Shown piece by piece: positions 45,507 through 58,500 of a stretch of DNA of 64,000 nt (position 1 is its first letter; every line of letters begins with the position of its first letter). The stretch comes from Sebastes aleutianus (taxonomy: Eukaryota; Chordata; Actinopteri; Perciformes; Sebastidae). Below the pieces are notes generated by a model that was given only the letters and a program-made list of their open reading frames with translations, did not search any database and was not told the DNA's origin. The DNA lies in contig CAKAKS010000038.1 of the NCBI GenBank assembly GCA_916700875.1, forward strand, positions 14,336,444-14,400,443, read 5' to 3'. A program made the position numbers and the translations under genes.

Positions 45507-48500
45507 ATTTTACTATAATTTCTCTTTTATGTCTAAGACAGACAGATTGCCTGCCTATGCGTGAGAAAACAAAAAGCGTAAACAAAAGAGAATGAAAGAC
45601 TGTCTTTCAAACCTTTTTTTCATTACACTGTAACATGGTCTATATCCAGTATACACAATAAAGTAACTTGCTGTTTGTTACCATGTATTATAATCCTAAC
45701 CTATCTGACATTGGTTGTTTATGATCGACAGGCGGAGATGGTGAACTACGCCCTGCAGACTCAGAGAACTTTCCTCAAGATGGCTGCTACACACCAGGAA
45801 CCTTCACAGGTACAACACACTGACACCTACTGATGGTGTGACAGCTGTGTGTGGTTGCTGTTGAATTACAGGGAGCTGTGACTCCAGTGTGTTGCACTGC
45901 AATTTTTATTGATTCTTTGGTAGCCAGCACCAATCACACAGAGGTTTTGTGAACGTGCACTCAACTCATCTACTCTAGTAGTTGTATAGTAGTCCTGCGA
46001 ATTTTCTGCATGACAACTATGGACACCAGGTCCGGTGCAAATTATCCACGTTGCCGTGTTCCATTTTCACAAAGAGTTTCCTCCTCAATAGTGCCGTGTC
46101 CACTCCACACAACAAAAACCTATCCAGACAGAGAATGTCTAAGGGGCTTATGTTAACTACACAATACATAAACTAATCAGACCCTAAATGTAATGCTAAT
46201 GTTAGCTGGCAAGCCCCGTTCTGTGACCAACTCATAACGTTAACAAGTGCATATCAGCTACTTTACCGTTTTCATCGTATCCCAGCTGCTGGTTGGTCTC
46301 AAGCCATATGTTGTCCTTTATTTAGTTGTTGAGGTAGTCGTCGTATTGGGTGTTGAGAAAGGGACAGCCCAACGTTATTCCGAAATACCAATAGTCAGAA
46401 AAATGTCCCATTGATCCGAAAAAAAGTCCATTTCTCTGACTTTCGTTATCCTGAAAACAAACGACCATTGTTCCGAAAATACACACTCTCCGTGTAACAA
46501 ACAGAAGCACATGGCTAATTATTATGCAGAATGACAGCGATCAGTTGGAATAAAGGATTTCATTGGTCAAACCTTTCCGTCCGAATATTTTTCCCCCACA
46601 TGAATATTCCACAAAATCAGTGGAAGTGGAAAATCATTTTTTGTAAATTTCCGTGCAAATTTTTTGGTGTGAAACTGCTTTTAATTCTGCCAGGTTTATA
46701 TCAGAAGGTTTGGCTAGATGTTTAATTACATATTTCATAGTAAATACAATGATTAAAATCATAAACTAGAAAATATCCCAATATACCAGTTAATCCTGAC
46801 ACTTTCCACTTAACACTGAGGCCTGTGCTACACTGTAAAACTATAAGGTTTGAGGAGCTTTACCGATAAATCAAAACTACTTTTACTGCATGGCAAACAA
46901 CAGTTAAAAAACATACATAATAGTTTTATTATTAGCAACAGAAATCATTCGTGCCAACCATCATTCTCATTAACAGTTAAGGTAATATCACTTGTTGTCC
47001 CACTGCCATTATTGCTGTTAACAGTTTGCTATTTGTTGGTTTTATTAGAACCCAACTGAAAGTGGTGGAAATAATAGTGTCATGTGACTTGATACCATCA
47101 ATATGATTGGCTGCTGCTGTTTGTGTTTCTGCTCACAGCAACAAAACCTTTCAGTTAACTGCAGCAGGTGATGCACAGTGCATCTCCCATGACATACAGT
47201 TACAAATTGCATCAAACGTTTAACATTTAACATAGAAATGAACTGTGTGCTCAGTGCTGTGTGTCAGTCAGTGTCCTCCCCTCCTGTGTTCCCCAGCAGG
47301 CCGGGCTGTTCACAGAGGGATTATGCTGCTCTTTGACTAAGAAAACGCTAATACAACACATTCCCAACATGTTCACGTATAGAGAAAGGGGGGTGGGAGA
47401 GAAAGCTATGTGAGTGTGTGAGTGTGTGTGTGTGAGAGAGCTGATATGATATCATCCCATTGGCCTTCTGTTTGTGTTGTGTGTGTGAGTGTGTGTGTGT
47501 TACTGGGTCCGTAGAGCCCACCAGGAAGTGATTACTCCCTATCTGTCAGGTCATTGGTTAAGAGGCGGTGAAAAGAGCGTTCAGTGATTGTCAGAAATGC
47601 AAACAAGGAAAGAGTGAGGCTTTTACAGAGAGGGACAGACCCAAGAGAGGGGTGGAGAGAGATATCAGGGAAGAGGAGATGAAATACTGCATCACTGTTG
47701 GCCAATAAACCCAAAACCAGACATGGAAAAGAGATAATTAATCAAGTCTTGTCCCCTTTCCAAGTATATAATTGTTATAGAGCGCTTCTTTCATCTCACA
47801 TAGCAGGGTTTTCTGTCAATTTTCTAAACTAAATTGGCATCTACTAGAGCTGAGGACTTGAGTTATGACACTTGGACTCAAGTCACAGAAGTGAGGACTT
47901 TAGATTTAACTTGGACCTGACTTCTGTGAGACTTGACTCCCTAAAAATCTGACTTGAGACTTAAAAAGCAAAAACATTCAAGTTCTTTTCCGAATTTGAC
48001 CTTGTTAAGTCCTGGAACAATAAAAAACCATTAACACAGTGCCAGACGGGCCTTTAATATTTGATTAGTAGGCCTACGTGTATGTACTGAAAAAAACTAA
48101 AATAATCCACTAACAGGTTCAAAGGACCAGTGTGTAACAATTAGTGGGCAGAAATGGAATATAATATTAATAAGTATGTTTTCTTTAGTGTTTAATCACC
48201 TGAAAATAAGAATCGTTGTGTTTTCGTTACCTCAGAATGAGCCCTTCATATCTACATAGGGAGCAGGTCCCCTCCACGGAGTCCATCATGTTGCACCGCC
48301 ATGTTTCTACAGTAGCCCAGAACGGCTTGGGCCAGAGTCAATAACGTTACTCGCTCCAGTCGCCGCTGCTCTCTCTCTCTTGCTTCAGCGCTCACTTCCC
48401 ACGTAGACACACACTCCGTTCCAAATGACCTACGCTACTCTTATGACAACTGGCTCTAGATAGGGCCATTTGTGTTTAGTGCTCCTACACGCTTGGCACA

Positions 48501-49311
48501 CTGGAGAGGCTTCAGTTGGTTGCAATCTCAACCTCACCGCTAGATACCGCCAGAACCTACACACTTTTCCTTTAAAAGCAAAATATTTAGATGTCATGAT
48601 GTGATTTGAATTATCAATTTTCAGGTTTTTCAGCAATTCAAGCTGAAAAACGTGTAGCGTGACTGGTTCGCTTGAAAACTTGCCCCAAAAGACTTAAAAC
48701 AGCTCTGGTATCTGGTAATACGACTGTACTGTATCGTCAAATTTGAGAATCTCTTCATCATCAATTTGATAGCATTCTTAGCAGTCTCATGCCGTGTTCA
48801 TGTCATATGGGATGGAAGGTAGCGATGGCAAAGACTTCCATGTTTACGACTTGAGAGCGTTCATAAAATCGGACAACTCAAGATGGTCGTGTGAGGGTTA
48901 AAAATAATGTGCATTGACAATATAGCACTATATCCTTTAAATTTAGGTTAAATTAGATTGGAAGAGAACATTGGTTGATATGAGGCATTCATGTTTGTTA
49001 GGCACTAGCCCCAGTAGCACTGTCAAAGCCCCCATGAGAGCTGAAGTTGTTGAATGCCAACAAAATAACCAATGTTTTATCTAAACCAATTTTACTCACT
49101 AATACAGTCGTAGATAACAGTTTAGCTCAGAATAAGGATGTAAAACCCCAGTTTCATGTTTCAGATTTTCTTAAAGGCTAGGTCATAGAAACTCTCTTTA
49201 AGAAAACTCATTGTTAAGCTGAAGCTGCTGTAGCTTGACAGTTTGGGACATCTCTGTTCTCTGTTCACAGTCAACATGACCCAAAACCCTTCAATGCACA
49301 CACACACACAC

Positions 49312-49353
<42 letters not shown>

Positions 49354-49532
49354 AATTCCCGCACACACACTAACCACCACCAGTACAAACCCTGTCCTGA
49401 AAAACCTTCACAAACAAACACAAACATCTGTCGGCCTCACTCATTCATGTCTATATCTGTAGTCCTCAATACAGATCAGGCAGAGGAGGAAAAGTGTGTG
49501 TGACTCTGACCAGTACCCCTCTCTCTCTCTCT

Positions 49533-49574
<42 letters not shown>

Positions 49575-52500
49575 TACAAACTTCTGGCCTTTCTCTGCAG
49601 CGCAGCCCCTGTTGTGCTCTCTGACTTTTTATGGGCATGTTCTATATTTGAGCCTGTTGTCAGTGTGTGTGAAAGAGAGTGTGTGTGTGTGTGTCAAAGC
49701 GAGAGAGTTAGACAGAGAGAAAGAAAGTAAGCCTCTCTCTCATTTGACCTCAAGTTGGCCTGTTAGCTTCATGTTCGTGAGTGTGTGTCTGGCAGCTCAG
49801 ACACACTGTAGACTTCCACACAGTTACAGTTGTTCTCCATTGTCGCCATCCACTCTCCACCTTTGATCCACTGCTTGTATAGGAAGTCAAGGTTCAGACG
49901 CTGTGCTGTTGTAACACACTGCCCATCAAATAATGTGAGCCGACGTTTTTGAACCTTTTGTCGGCTCATTCTCTCTCTGTCTGTATCTCTGCCTCAGTTG
50001 ACTTCTTATCCATGTGGTCATATTTTCATTTGCATTTAGAAAAATGTGTTTTTTTTTATTTTGAGAACTGCCTGAGAAGCAGTGGAAATTATGACTCACT
50101 TTGCTGATTCAAGTCATTTTGTTCAGCTTAGTTCAGAGATTATCATCGACTGTGTAGTTCAAATGCATCAGCGAGCATTCATATTTCATAATGCTATGAC
50201 TTTAAAGGTGCTCAATACGAAATTCAGAAGATACCTATTGCCTCCACACGGCTCTCAACATGGCGACGGCTGAGCCAGCAGCTCACAGCTAACGGTGCTA
50301 AAATTGCAAACAACGTCAACAGTGCTGACAGAGCTAACAGTGTTTAGCTCTGTCAGCACCGTCAGTCGGGATGGCGTTATAAGCTGTAACCGCAGTATGC
50401 ATGCAGTGCTGAGCGGCGGCTATGAGCGAGCCAGTGGAGCACGCTCACATGCACTAACATGCACTGAAATACATGCCCGGCTATGTCAACAAAGCACAGA
50501 AAAGCTCTGATTACAACACACACGGAGGGACTTCATTCTCTACTCAGGTAGACATTACTCCACTATATCTTTACAAATAGCAGTTTGATGCTATATTAAT
50601 GCTCTGGATATCGTATGAAGTGTTTGATCAAAATTAGGTTCTCCAGTCTTTGTGCAACAATCACACGATTAGCTTAGCTTAGCATTAAGACCAGAAGCCG
50701 GGGGGAAACAGCTAGCATGGCTCCAAATGTTAGCTATACCAACCAGCACATGGACCTTCTGAGAGATGCTTTATGTAAGACCAATGTAGATTTATCTGTG
50801 CTTCGGGATGTAGCTGTTTTTGTTCCCACAAAAGCTCTGGTAAAAGATTTATAGAAATCATAGCTTGGCCTGAGCTGGCAAATCGCTGAAGGGTCTTACA
50901 TGGAAAATTGACTCCTGTTCTGACTTGATGCCAGCATGTAACTTTGCTAGAACATTTTCAGGTTACAGTGCACTTGGGAATACAGCTAATCTATTTGTCT
51001 CTCTTCTCACTGTGCAGCATGATTGAGTGAGGGGAAGTCCACACTGACCAGTGCTCTGACTCACCGAATACAAGTCATACTTTCACTGGGAGCCATGATG
51101 TTGTTGTTGTTGTTGTGTGATGTAGAAAGGGACAGACAGCACATAAATAGTAAAGCGATACGATCAGAAGACTAATATATTAGTTGAATCTGCAGCTATT
51201 TTGATAATCAATTAGTTGTTTATGTCATTTTTTTCAAGCAAAAATGCCATACATGCTGATTTCAGCTTCTCAAATGTGCAGATTTAATGCTTTTCTTTGT
51301 TGTGTATGATAGTAAAAGGAATATTTTGGGGTTGTTGGTTGGACATTTTCATGATTTTTGAACATATTATAGACAAAAAGAATACACTAATAATAATGAT
51401 AATAATAATAAATTGGACTTATATAGCTCCTTTCAGAAACCCAAGGACGCTTTACAAAGGGGGCACACAAATCATAGGGAGGAAGGTGATGGACAATCCC
51501 CTAATATGTTTTTTGTGGTTCATGATTTACACTTAAATCCATGTTGTCTCAAATAATCCTTATCATCCATACTACTAAGCAAACCCAGTATATATGGTAT
51601 CTGTTTTGGACAGGGGAAATATGTTGTTTCAAAGCTGCTCTCACACAAATATTAACTGGATTTAGTGAGAATAAAAGCAGCCGGAGGAGCAGAGAAAGGA
51701 GCGTCTGTCTCAGCTTATGGAGATCATGTGCATTTCATTGGGGGAAGAAGTAGTTGGGAAAAAATGGAGAATGTCTACTTCTTTTTTTATTGCTCCTTTG
51801 CACGCAAGCAGAGGAGATGTATTTTCATATACTACACAGCCTCACACCTAGATTTACTACGTACATTATACGAAAAATACACCACAAATAAAAACAGATA
51901 TGTTTATGAACACTCAATTACACACACAAACGAAATGTGGGCTGTAGAATGAACCATACACTATACACGCTAGAGATACTTTGTCAAACAAAGGAACAAA
52001 GGATTTCAGTTACAAATAAGTTTACAGTTACAAGTATTTTTGACCCTATTTTGACGCTTCCTCCTGGATAGCCAATGGGGATGCTCAGATTAACATGTCA
52101 TTTGACTATCCAATCACGGAGCCAGGGGGGCGAGCCTTCTGTACTGTGAGTCTGTGGCTGCAACCAAATTTGACCTTGTGGAGCACCGAGACCGCTATCA
52201 CTATCTCAAGATGAGTTGGGTTAACGATCCCAACGTTTTCTATCTTGAGAGTAAAATAAAATATTTCCCAAACGTTAGCTAATAACGAGAAGGTTATGTG
52301 AATGAAAATAAGTCAATCATTTAGTGGTTAGATGGTAAAATTGCCAGCATTCTCTGCTAATGTTACCATCGTGATAGCTAGCTAACTTAGACTACATCCA
52401 CACTAATATGTTTTCGTTTTAAAACGCATATCTTTTTGCTGTGTTTATACCTAGCGTCCACACTAATCTGACGTTTTCGAACCCCTAAAACGGAGACATT

Positions 52501-55500
52501 TGAAAACGCTGCTAATCGGAGCATCCCCATGGGCTGAAAACCTGTTTTGTAACTGAAAACATTTAAATGTATTTGTTCAGAACACATTTATGCATTCTTG
52601 ACTGTATTCATAGAAAATGTTTTCATACATTCATATATGGTGATGCACAACTACAATACTTTTTACCCTAATTTACTTCCGTATAAACTGATATTATCAA
52701 AGAAAATACAGTCTGGCATGCATGTAATCAATCAGCTACTTCATAAACAGAGCAGCGATCTGCAACTTCTCATCTGAATAGAGGAACACTTTAGTCACAG
52801 CTCATTAACAGTAAATGTTTCACATAGCAGCCGGTTCGATGCAGATCAGAACAAGGAAAGCTGTAGCAGCAAAATGAAACACTGTGTTCCTGAATCTATG
52901 TGTGTGATAGGTAAACTGTAAACACTGGAGGAGCGGTATGCCTTACAAGGCCAGAGGGATCTCCCCATGAACCGAGGAATGTTTGTAGGAACGTTTCGGC
53001 GGGGAGGGGAGCTGAGGGCTGGGAGACGAGCTATAGCTGAGATCTGGAAGATCCAATGGAAAAAAAGCTCTGGCTAATAAAATTAGTTACTGTCTTGTAG
53101 CCTAGTTTAGGAATTACTGACTGGAACAGAGAGCAGGCTGGTATGGGTGGGTGAGGGAACAACGCTGGGGTTGTAAAAATCAAAAGTATCTGAAATATGT
53201 TGAAGAAGAAAGAGGCTGTCATGTTTTGCTAAAGATGTTAATCCTCTGTGGTTGTCAAGCTCTCGCGGCTTTTTGTGATTTGATTTGAATGTAATAAGTT
53301 GTTTACGAGTCCCAATATCCTACCATGCTCCCTAGCTCTTTCATCTTTCATTCTCCTCTCATTTATTAATTTTCTCCTGCATCCTTCTGCCATCCTATTC
53401 CTTGTTCTTCTTCTGCAGACGGAGCTGGACGACCTGCTGAAGCCCATTTCGGATCACATCCAGGAGATTCAAAGCTTCCGTGAACGAAACCGCGGCTGCA
53501 GCCTCTTCAACCACCTGTCAGCCGTCAGCGAGAGCATCCCCGCTCTAGGATGGGTGGCTGTGGTAAGGAAGAGTACAATTACACACTCTCATGCATGCAA
53601 ACACACAAATGTATACAGGAAAACACACGCAAGAATATGCGTATCATTAAAAACATTAAAAAGTGCACAACCGCATGTACATAAATGGATAAAACAGTCA
53701 AAAATGCTTTGAAAAAGTAAAGATGCACTAATAGTACATGAACATTGGCATGCACATGTAAAATCATCAAAAATCTAATAAATTAAACTCAATCTAAGTT
53801 GGATTAAAAAGTAAACACTTCTGAAAAATACAAATTATGAGAAAACAAATCCAAACTTTAAGTGCAATTACACAGAAACTTAATTTAAATACATAAAACT
53901 ATAATAATGTTGCATACAGACAGATAAGTATGAATATACACAGCCTACCATGCTTTAGATACAGTATTTATCCCTCTATCTCCTCATCAGTCTCTGTTTC
54001 CCGTCAGAACAAAATCTCTTTGTCTGAGTTTAGGGATGAATATCATTTAGATTAAGACCAAAGCTTTTCCACTTGAATACTTAAAGAAAAGCCTCTGGTC
54101 TGGACTCTGGTCAGTGTTCGTTGCTGTCAGGACGGCACTTTTCCACACAGGTCTTATCAAACATCCCTCTATGTCATTATGAGCTCTTCTGCTTTTTACT
54201 TTAAAATGAGGACAAATCTGCTGTATAAGACAGTTTTGACCTCACAGTGCTTCTGCCACGCTGACGTTGAGATAAATGTTTTCTAATGAACTTTCATGTC
54301 TCTCAGAATCAGAAGCCGGGTCCGTATGTGAAGGAGATGAATGATGCTGCCACCTTCTACACCAACAGAGTGCTGAAGGACTACAAGGAAACGTTAGTAC
54401 CCTACAGTACAGTATATTTACTAGTTCCTCTACTAGTTCTTCTCAACACAACAAGTGTGCATGTTTTTGTGGAAAGGTATGATTTAGAAAAAACAGAGTG
54501 GCCTATATTCTGCCAAAACCATAACAGTGATTTTGCATGTTTTAGCACATTTACTACAGATCATAAATACTTAACATTACTGCTGACAATGTTAATCTAG
54601 AGATTCAGATTCTTCTCATTTCTTTTCAGTCCCAGGCAGCCATTGTTTCCAATAGTTTCTGCACAGTATGAAAGTGAATATGCAGACTTGCTTGTGTAAT
54701 CCATCACAGTAAACAGTGTGTTAGTGTGTTATATAATTTGTTTGTGCATGTAAAAGGTCTGCAAAGTTACAAAAGGAGTTACTCTCCAACAGAAACACTG
54801 CTCCTGAACTGTCTCAAACTCCTCGCTTGAAGTCCTGCCTTTTCTTCCGTAACGTGGTGATGTCACCAAGTAACACATTTGCATAATACCTGCCTAGCGG
54901 CTAGTTTGGCACGCCCTCAAACAAAGCTAGTTAGAGTGGAGCTGTGGCGGAGTCCTAAGAGTTTGGTTCAGATGACCAATCACAACAGAGGGGGCCAGCT
55001 GACCAATCAGAGTAGACATGTTCTAGTAGAAACCCAAAATACAAGTATGCACCTGATAATAAGCATAATAGGTCCTCTTTAAGTTTGCATTAATTTTTGA
55101 CAGTGTTGCAATATTTTTAAGTGATAATTCAGTGCAAGACTAGAGTGATTTTAACAGTTTGCAGTACATTGCCTCATAGCAATAATCTCACTTTGACAAA
55201 AAAATTGTGCAGACTTGATGTGATGGATTAATTGAAGGTGTTTAATAACACTCACATTACGTAGGTGCAAGGCTATTCAAAAAGTAGTAACAAAGAAAAA
55301 CGTAACACCTGCACACTGACTCCAAGAAGAACTAGACTTCTTTTGTTGCCTTTCATATCTGCTTCATTGTGTGATGTTTTGTTTACTTAATAACACAATA
55401 TGCAATGTTCCAGAAAGACACATTGGATTCACTTTTTACGACTACAATAAACAACTTCTGTCCAAGAAAGTTCATCAATAAAATTCTTCATTTTACATTA

Positions 55501-58500
55501 TTTCCTTTCTTGACATTGTTCATGATCTTCTGCTCCAGTCTTTCCTCACATTCCCTTCTTTTGCATCAACTTCCTCCGTTTGTTCCTTCCTACGTCACTG
55601 CTTACCCCATCCTTCTCTCCGTTTTCATCTGACCATCATATCTTTGTCTCCCCTCCACTCACCAACCTCCCCTCTTCTCCGACAGCGACAGACGTCATGT
55701 AGACTGGGTGCGTTCCTACCTGTCAATCTGGACCGAGATGCAGTCCTTCATCAAACAGCACCACACCACAGGACTGGTGTGGAGCAAGAGTGTGAGTACA
55801 ACATACTTCTCCTCTAAAAAAAAACAATAGATCACTCCTGTAACAAATTGTTTATTATCTTAGCTGTATTTTCATTTAGTTTCCATTCACATGCCTAGAT
55901 ATTTTTATATCAGAGCCCAAATTAACTCCTGCTTTTTGTGAATACTTCCATTTTTAGTTATGGAGCAGCTGGTTACATAAACCACTGCAGAGAGCATGAA
56001 TGAATGAATGAGCTTCTCTCCAGTAGCTGCACCCCGTGGTTCTCCATAGAGCTCCTAAAACCTCGGTCACTCCCACACACACTTCTGTTTATGGATGTCT
56101 GCTCTGGGACTCCTCTTCACTCACGCTCACTAGATCCCAGAGATTATGATGGCCCGAAACCAAATCCTTCTACACACTTGACCTTTTTTTTTCTTGTCAG
56201 CTAGAAGGGTTTCTCAGCTTTATTCACTCAGGGAAAGCTGTGGTGCAATTTCCCTCTTAAAGGAGCAGTTTAACAGTTTGGGAAATACGCTTATTTGCTT
56301 TTAAGATGAGATAAAATAATCCTTTTGTCCCGCCATACAGTGTGTGACAGCTGCAGGAAGGAAGGACCAGTGGTATTTCTCCTTCACACAAACCAACGGG
56401 TGACGTCACGGTGACTTCGTCCACTTCTTATATACAGTCTATGGTCAAAACACATTGTCATCTCATTTATTTAATTTGTACAAAAAGTTTAAACACGACA
56501 AATTGAGGTTTTACGAGGGATTATGTGCAGGATTATTTCTTGGCCTGGAACAGTGATTTCCTGAAATAGTGGCAGGCGTATTTTATCTGTTTCCATTCTT
56601 CATGCTAATCTAAATTAAGATAACTGGGTGCGAGCTGTAGCTTTATATTTACCATACAGACATGAGAGGGTTATCAGTCTTCTCATGGTAAGAGTGAAAT
56701 AAAATAAGATCAAATAAAAGTGAATAAGCGTATTTCCCAAAACTGTTCCTATAACATCAAATGGTTAAAACCTTAGGTGAAGCTAATGCTCAACAGCTGT
56801 TTATGCATGTGTGTGTTTTTTACATGCAGAAACTCGAGAGCCTGCAGTGGCTGTGTGTGTGTCAGCTGTTGTCCCTGATGTTAGACGACAGAGCTGAAGT
56901 GTGTGTGAGGGACACAGTGTGTGTGTACAAGGACGGGAGTGTGTGGTACTAACAGGTGGTCCTCAGGGTTTACTTGAATGGAGGTTTTCTTCACAGAAGA
57001 ACCCCGACAAAGAGTCTGTGTACACACACAGCCTGCGCTGTAACCTAAACTGCAGGGCTGGTCCCCCTTTAACACAGCCGTCATCTGCTGCTCAGATCGG
57101 GGTTTAGTGACACGCTTATACTCTGACATGCACAGGCTGACATATGGAGGTGGCTTTACACACACACACACACACATACATACTGCCTATCACATTAGTT
57201 CCTATGCTTCAGTTCAGGCTAATGAAAAGGAATTAAAATTTCATTAAAAAAACAGGACTGAAATCATGATTTTTCTTATTGAATGCCATATTTTTAACAA
57301 TTTGTGTCACTTGAGTTGTTAAATAATTGTTCAAACTGTCCTTTCTGTGCTCCTGTAGGCAATTTGTGGCAGCCTCTGACCAGTTAAGTACATTCTGGAC
57401 AAAAAAATGAACACTAAAGCAGGGCTACAAACAATCATTTTCATTATTGATTAGTCTGGCAATTATTTTCTCAATTAATCAATTCATTATTTATTCTATA
57501 AAAATGTCTAACAGCAGTGAAAATGACAATCACAACTTCAGAAATCCCAAGGTAAAGTCAAGCAACAGTCTAAACCCCTAAAATATTCAGTTTACTGTCA
57601 TAAAACAAAAAGAAAACCAGCAAATCTGCACATTTTAGAAGCGGAACCAGTGAAATTTGGCATTTCCGCTCGAACAATAACTTAAATCATTAATCGATTT
57701 CATCATCATTTTTTGTTGATCGATTAACTGTGAACAAACGCCCCTCAAAATCTAAAGAAAAGGACAGAAATCCCCTCTAACTAAGTTTTCTTCTGCTTCA
57801 GACAAGCATGTTTGTACACCCATACACACACAAACACACAAGCAGGAATGAACACAAAGAAGCAGTCAGACAGTTTTACAGCCATGCATAAACACACACA
57901 CACACACATGCTGGTTTTAATCCAGTGGTATGCGCTGAGTTGTTTAGTGTAACAGGTCAGCATTGTTCAGCAATGATATTCACGACACATGTGCCTCGTG
58001 TCAAAGGTCAAGTAGTCTCAGCTGGACCCAGAAGCGCGTAAAGTGACAGTTGAACCGCTGTGATAGGTACGTGTGTCTGTCTCTGGCAGCTGTGTGAGGT
58101 CTTCAGACTGTGTGTGTGTGTGTGTGTGTCTGCTTCTCCTCACTGTAGTCGATAGATGGCTGTGCACTTTTACTGTACGCAGCTCATCAGTTAAACCAAA
58201 GTTGCTATGTATTGTAGGCACGTAGAGGTGGACCGGAGATGACCAGAGCACTGATTACCTGATTGGCCTGATTACAAACTTACAATGCTCGGCCAGAAAC
58301 ATTTTTCAAAGCCACAGGAGGTTATTTTAAATTCTAGCGGAGATCCCAAAGTTTCCAAGGAGACCAAATATGTCAGGTCGTTTTTTCGGGGGGAAATGTG
58401 TATAAAATAATGCACAAGATATCTAGAATATTTCTATTTGTTGAACTGGTGCAGACATATACTGTATTTGTGGGTTTGAATATTTCACCCAGTGTAAACA

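Noticed and set aside
49161..49730. Several overlapping open frames with HTHTHT or VCVCVC runs
   Set aside because: Translations of CA/GT microsatellites in a cap2 intron.
51541..51952. Open frames considered as a transposase or reverse transcriptase piece
   Set aside because: No catalytic motif or family signature could be seen; left as unassigned intron.
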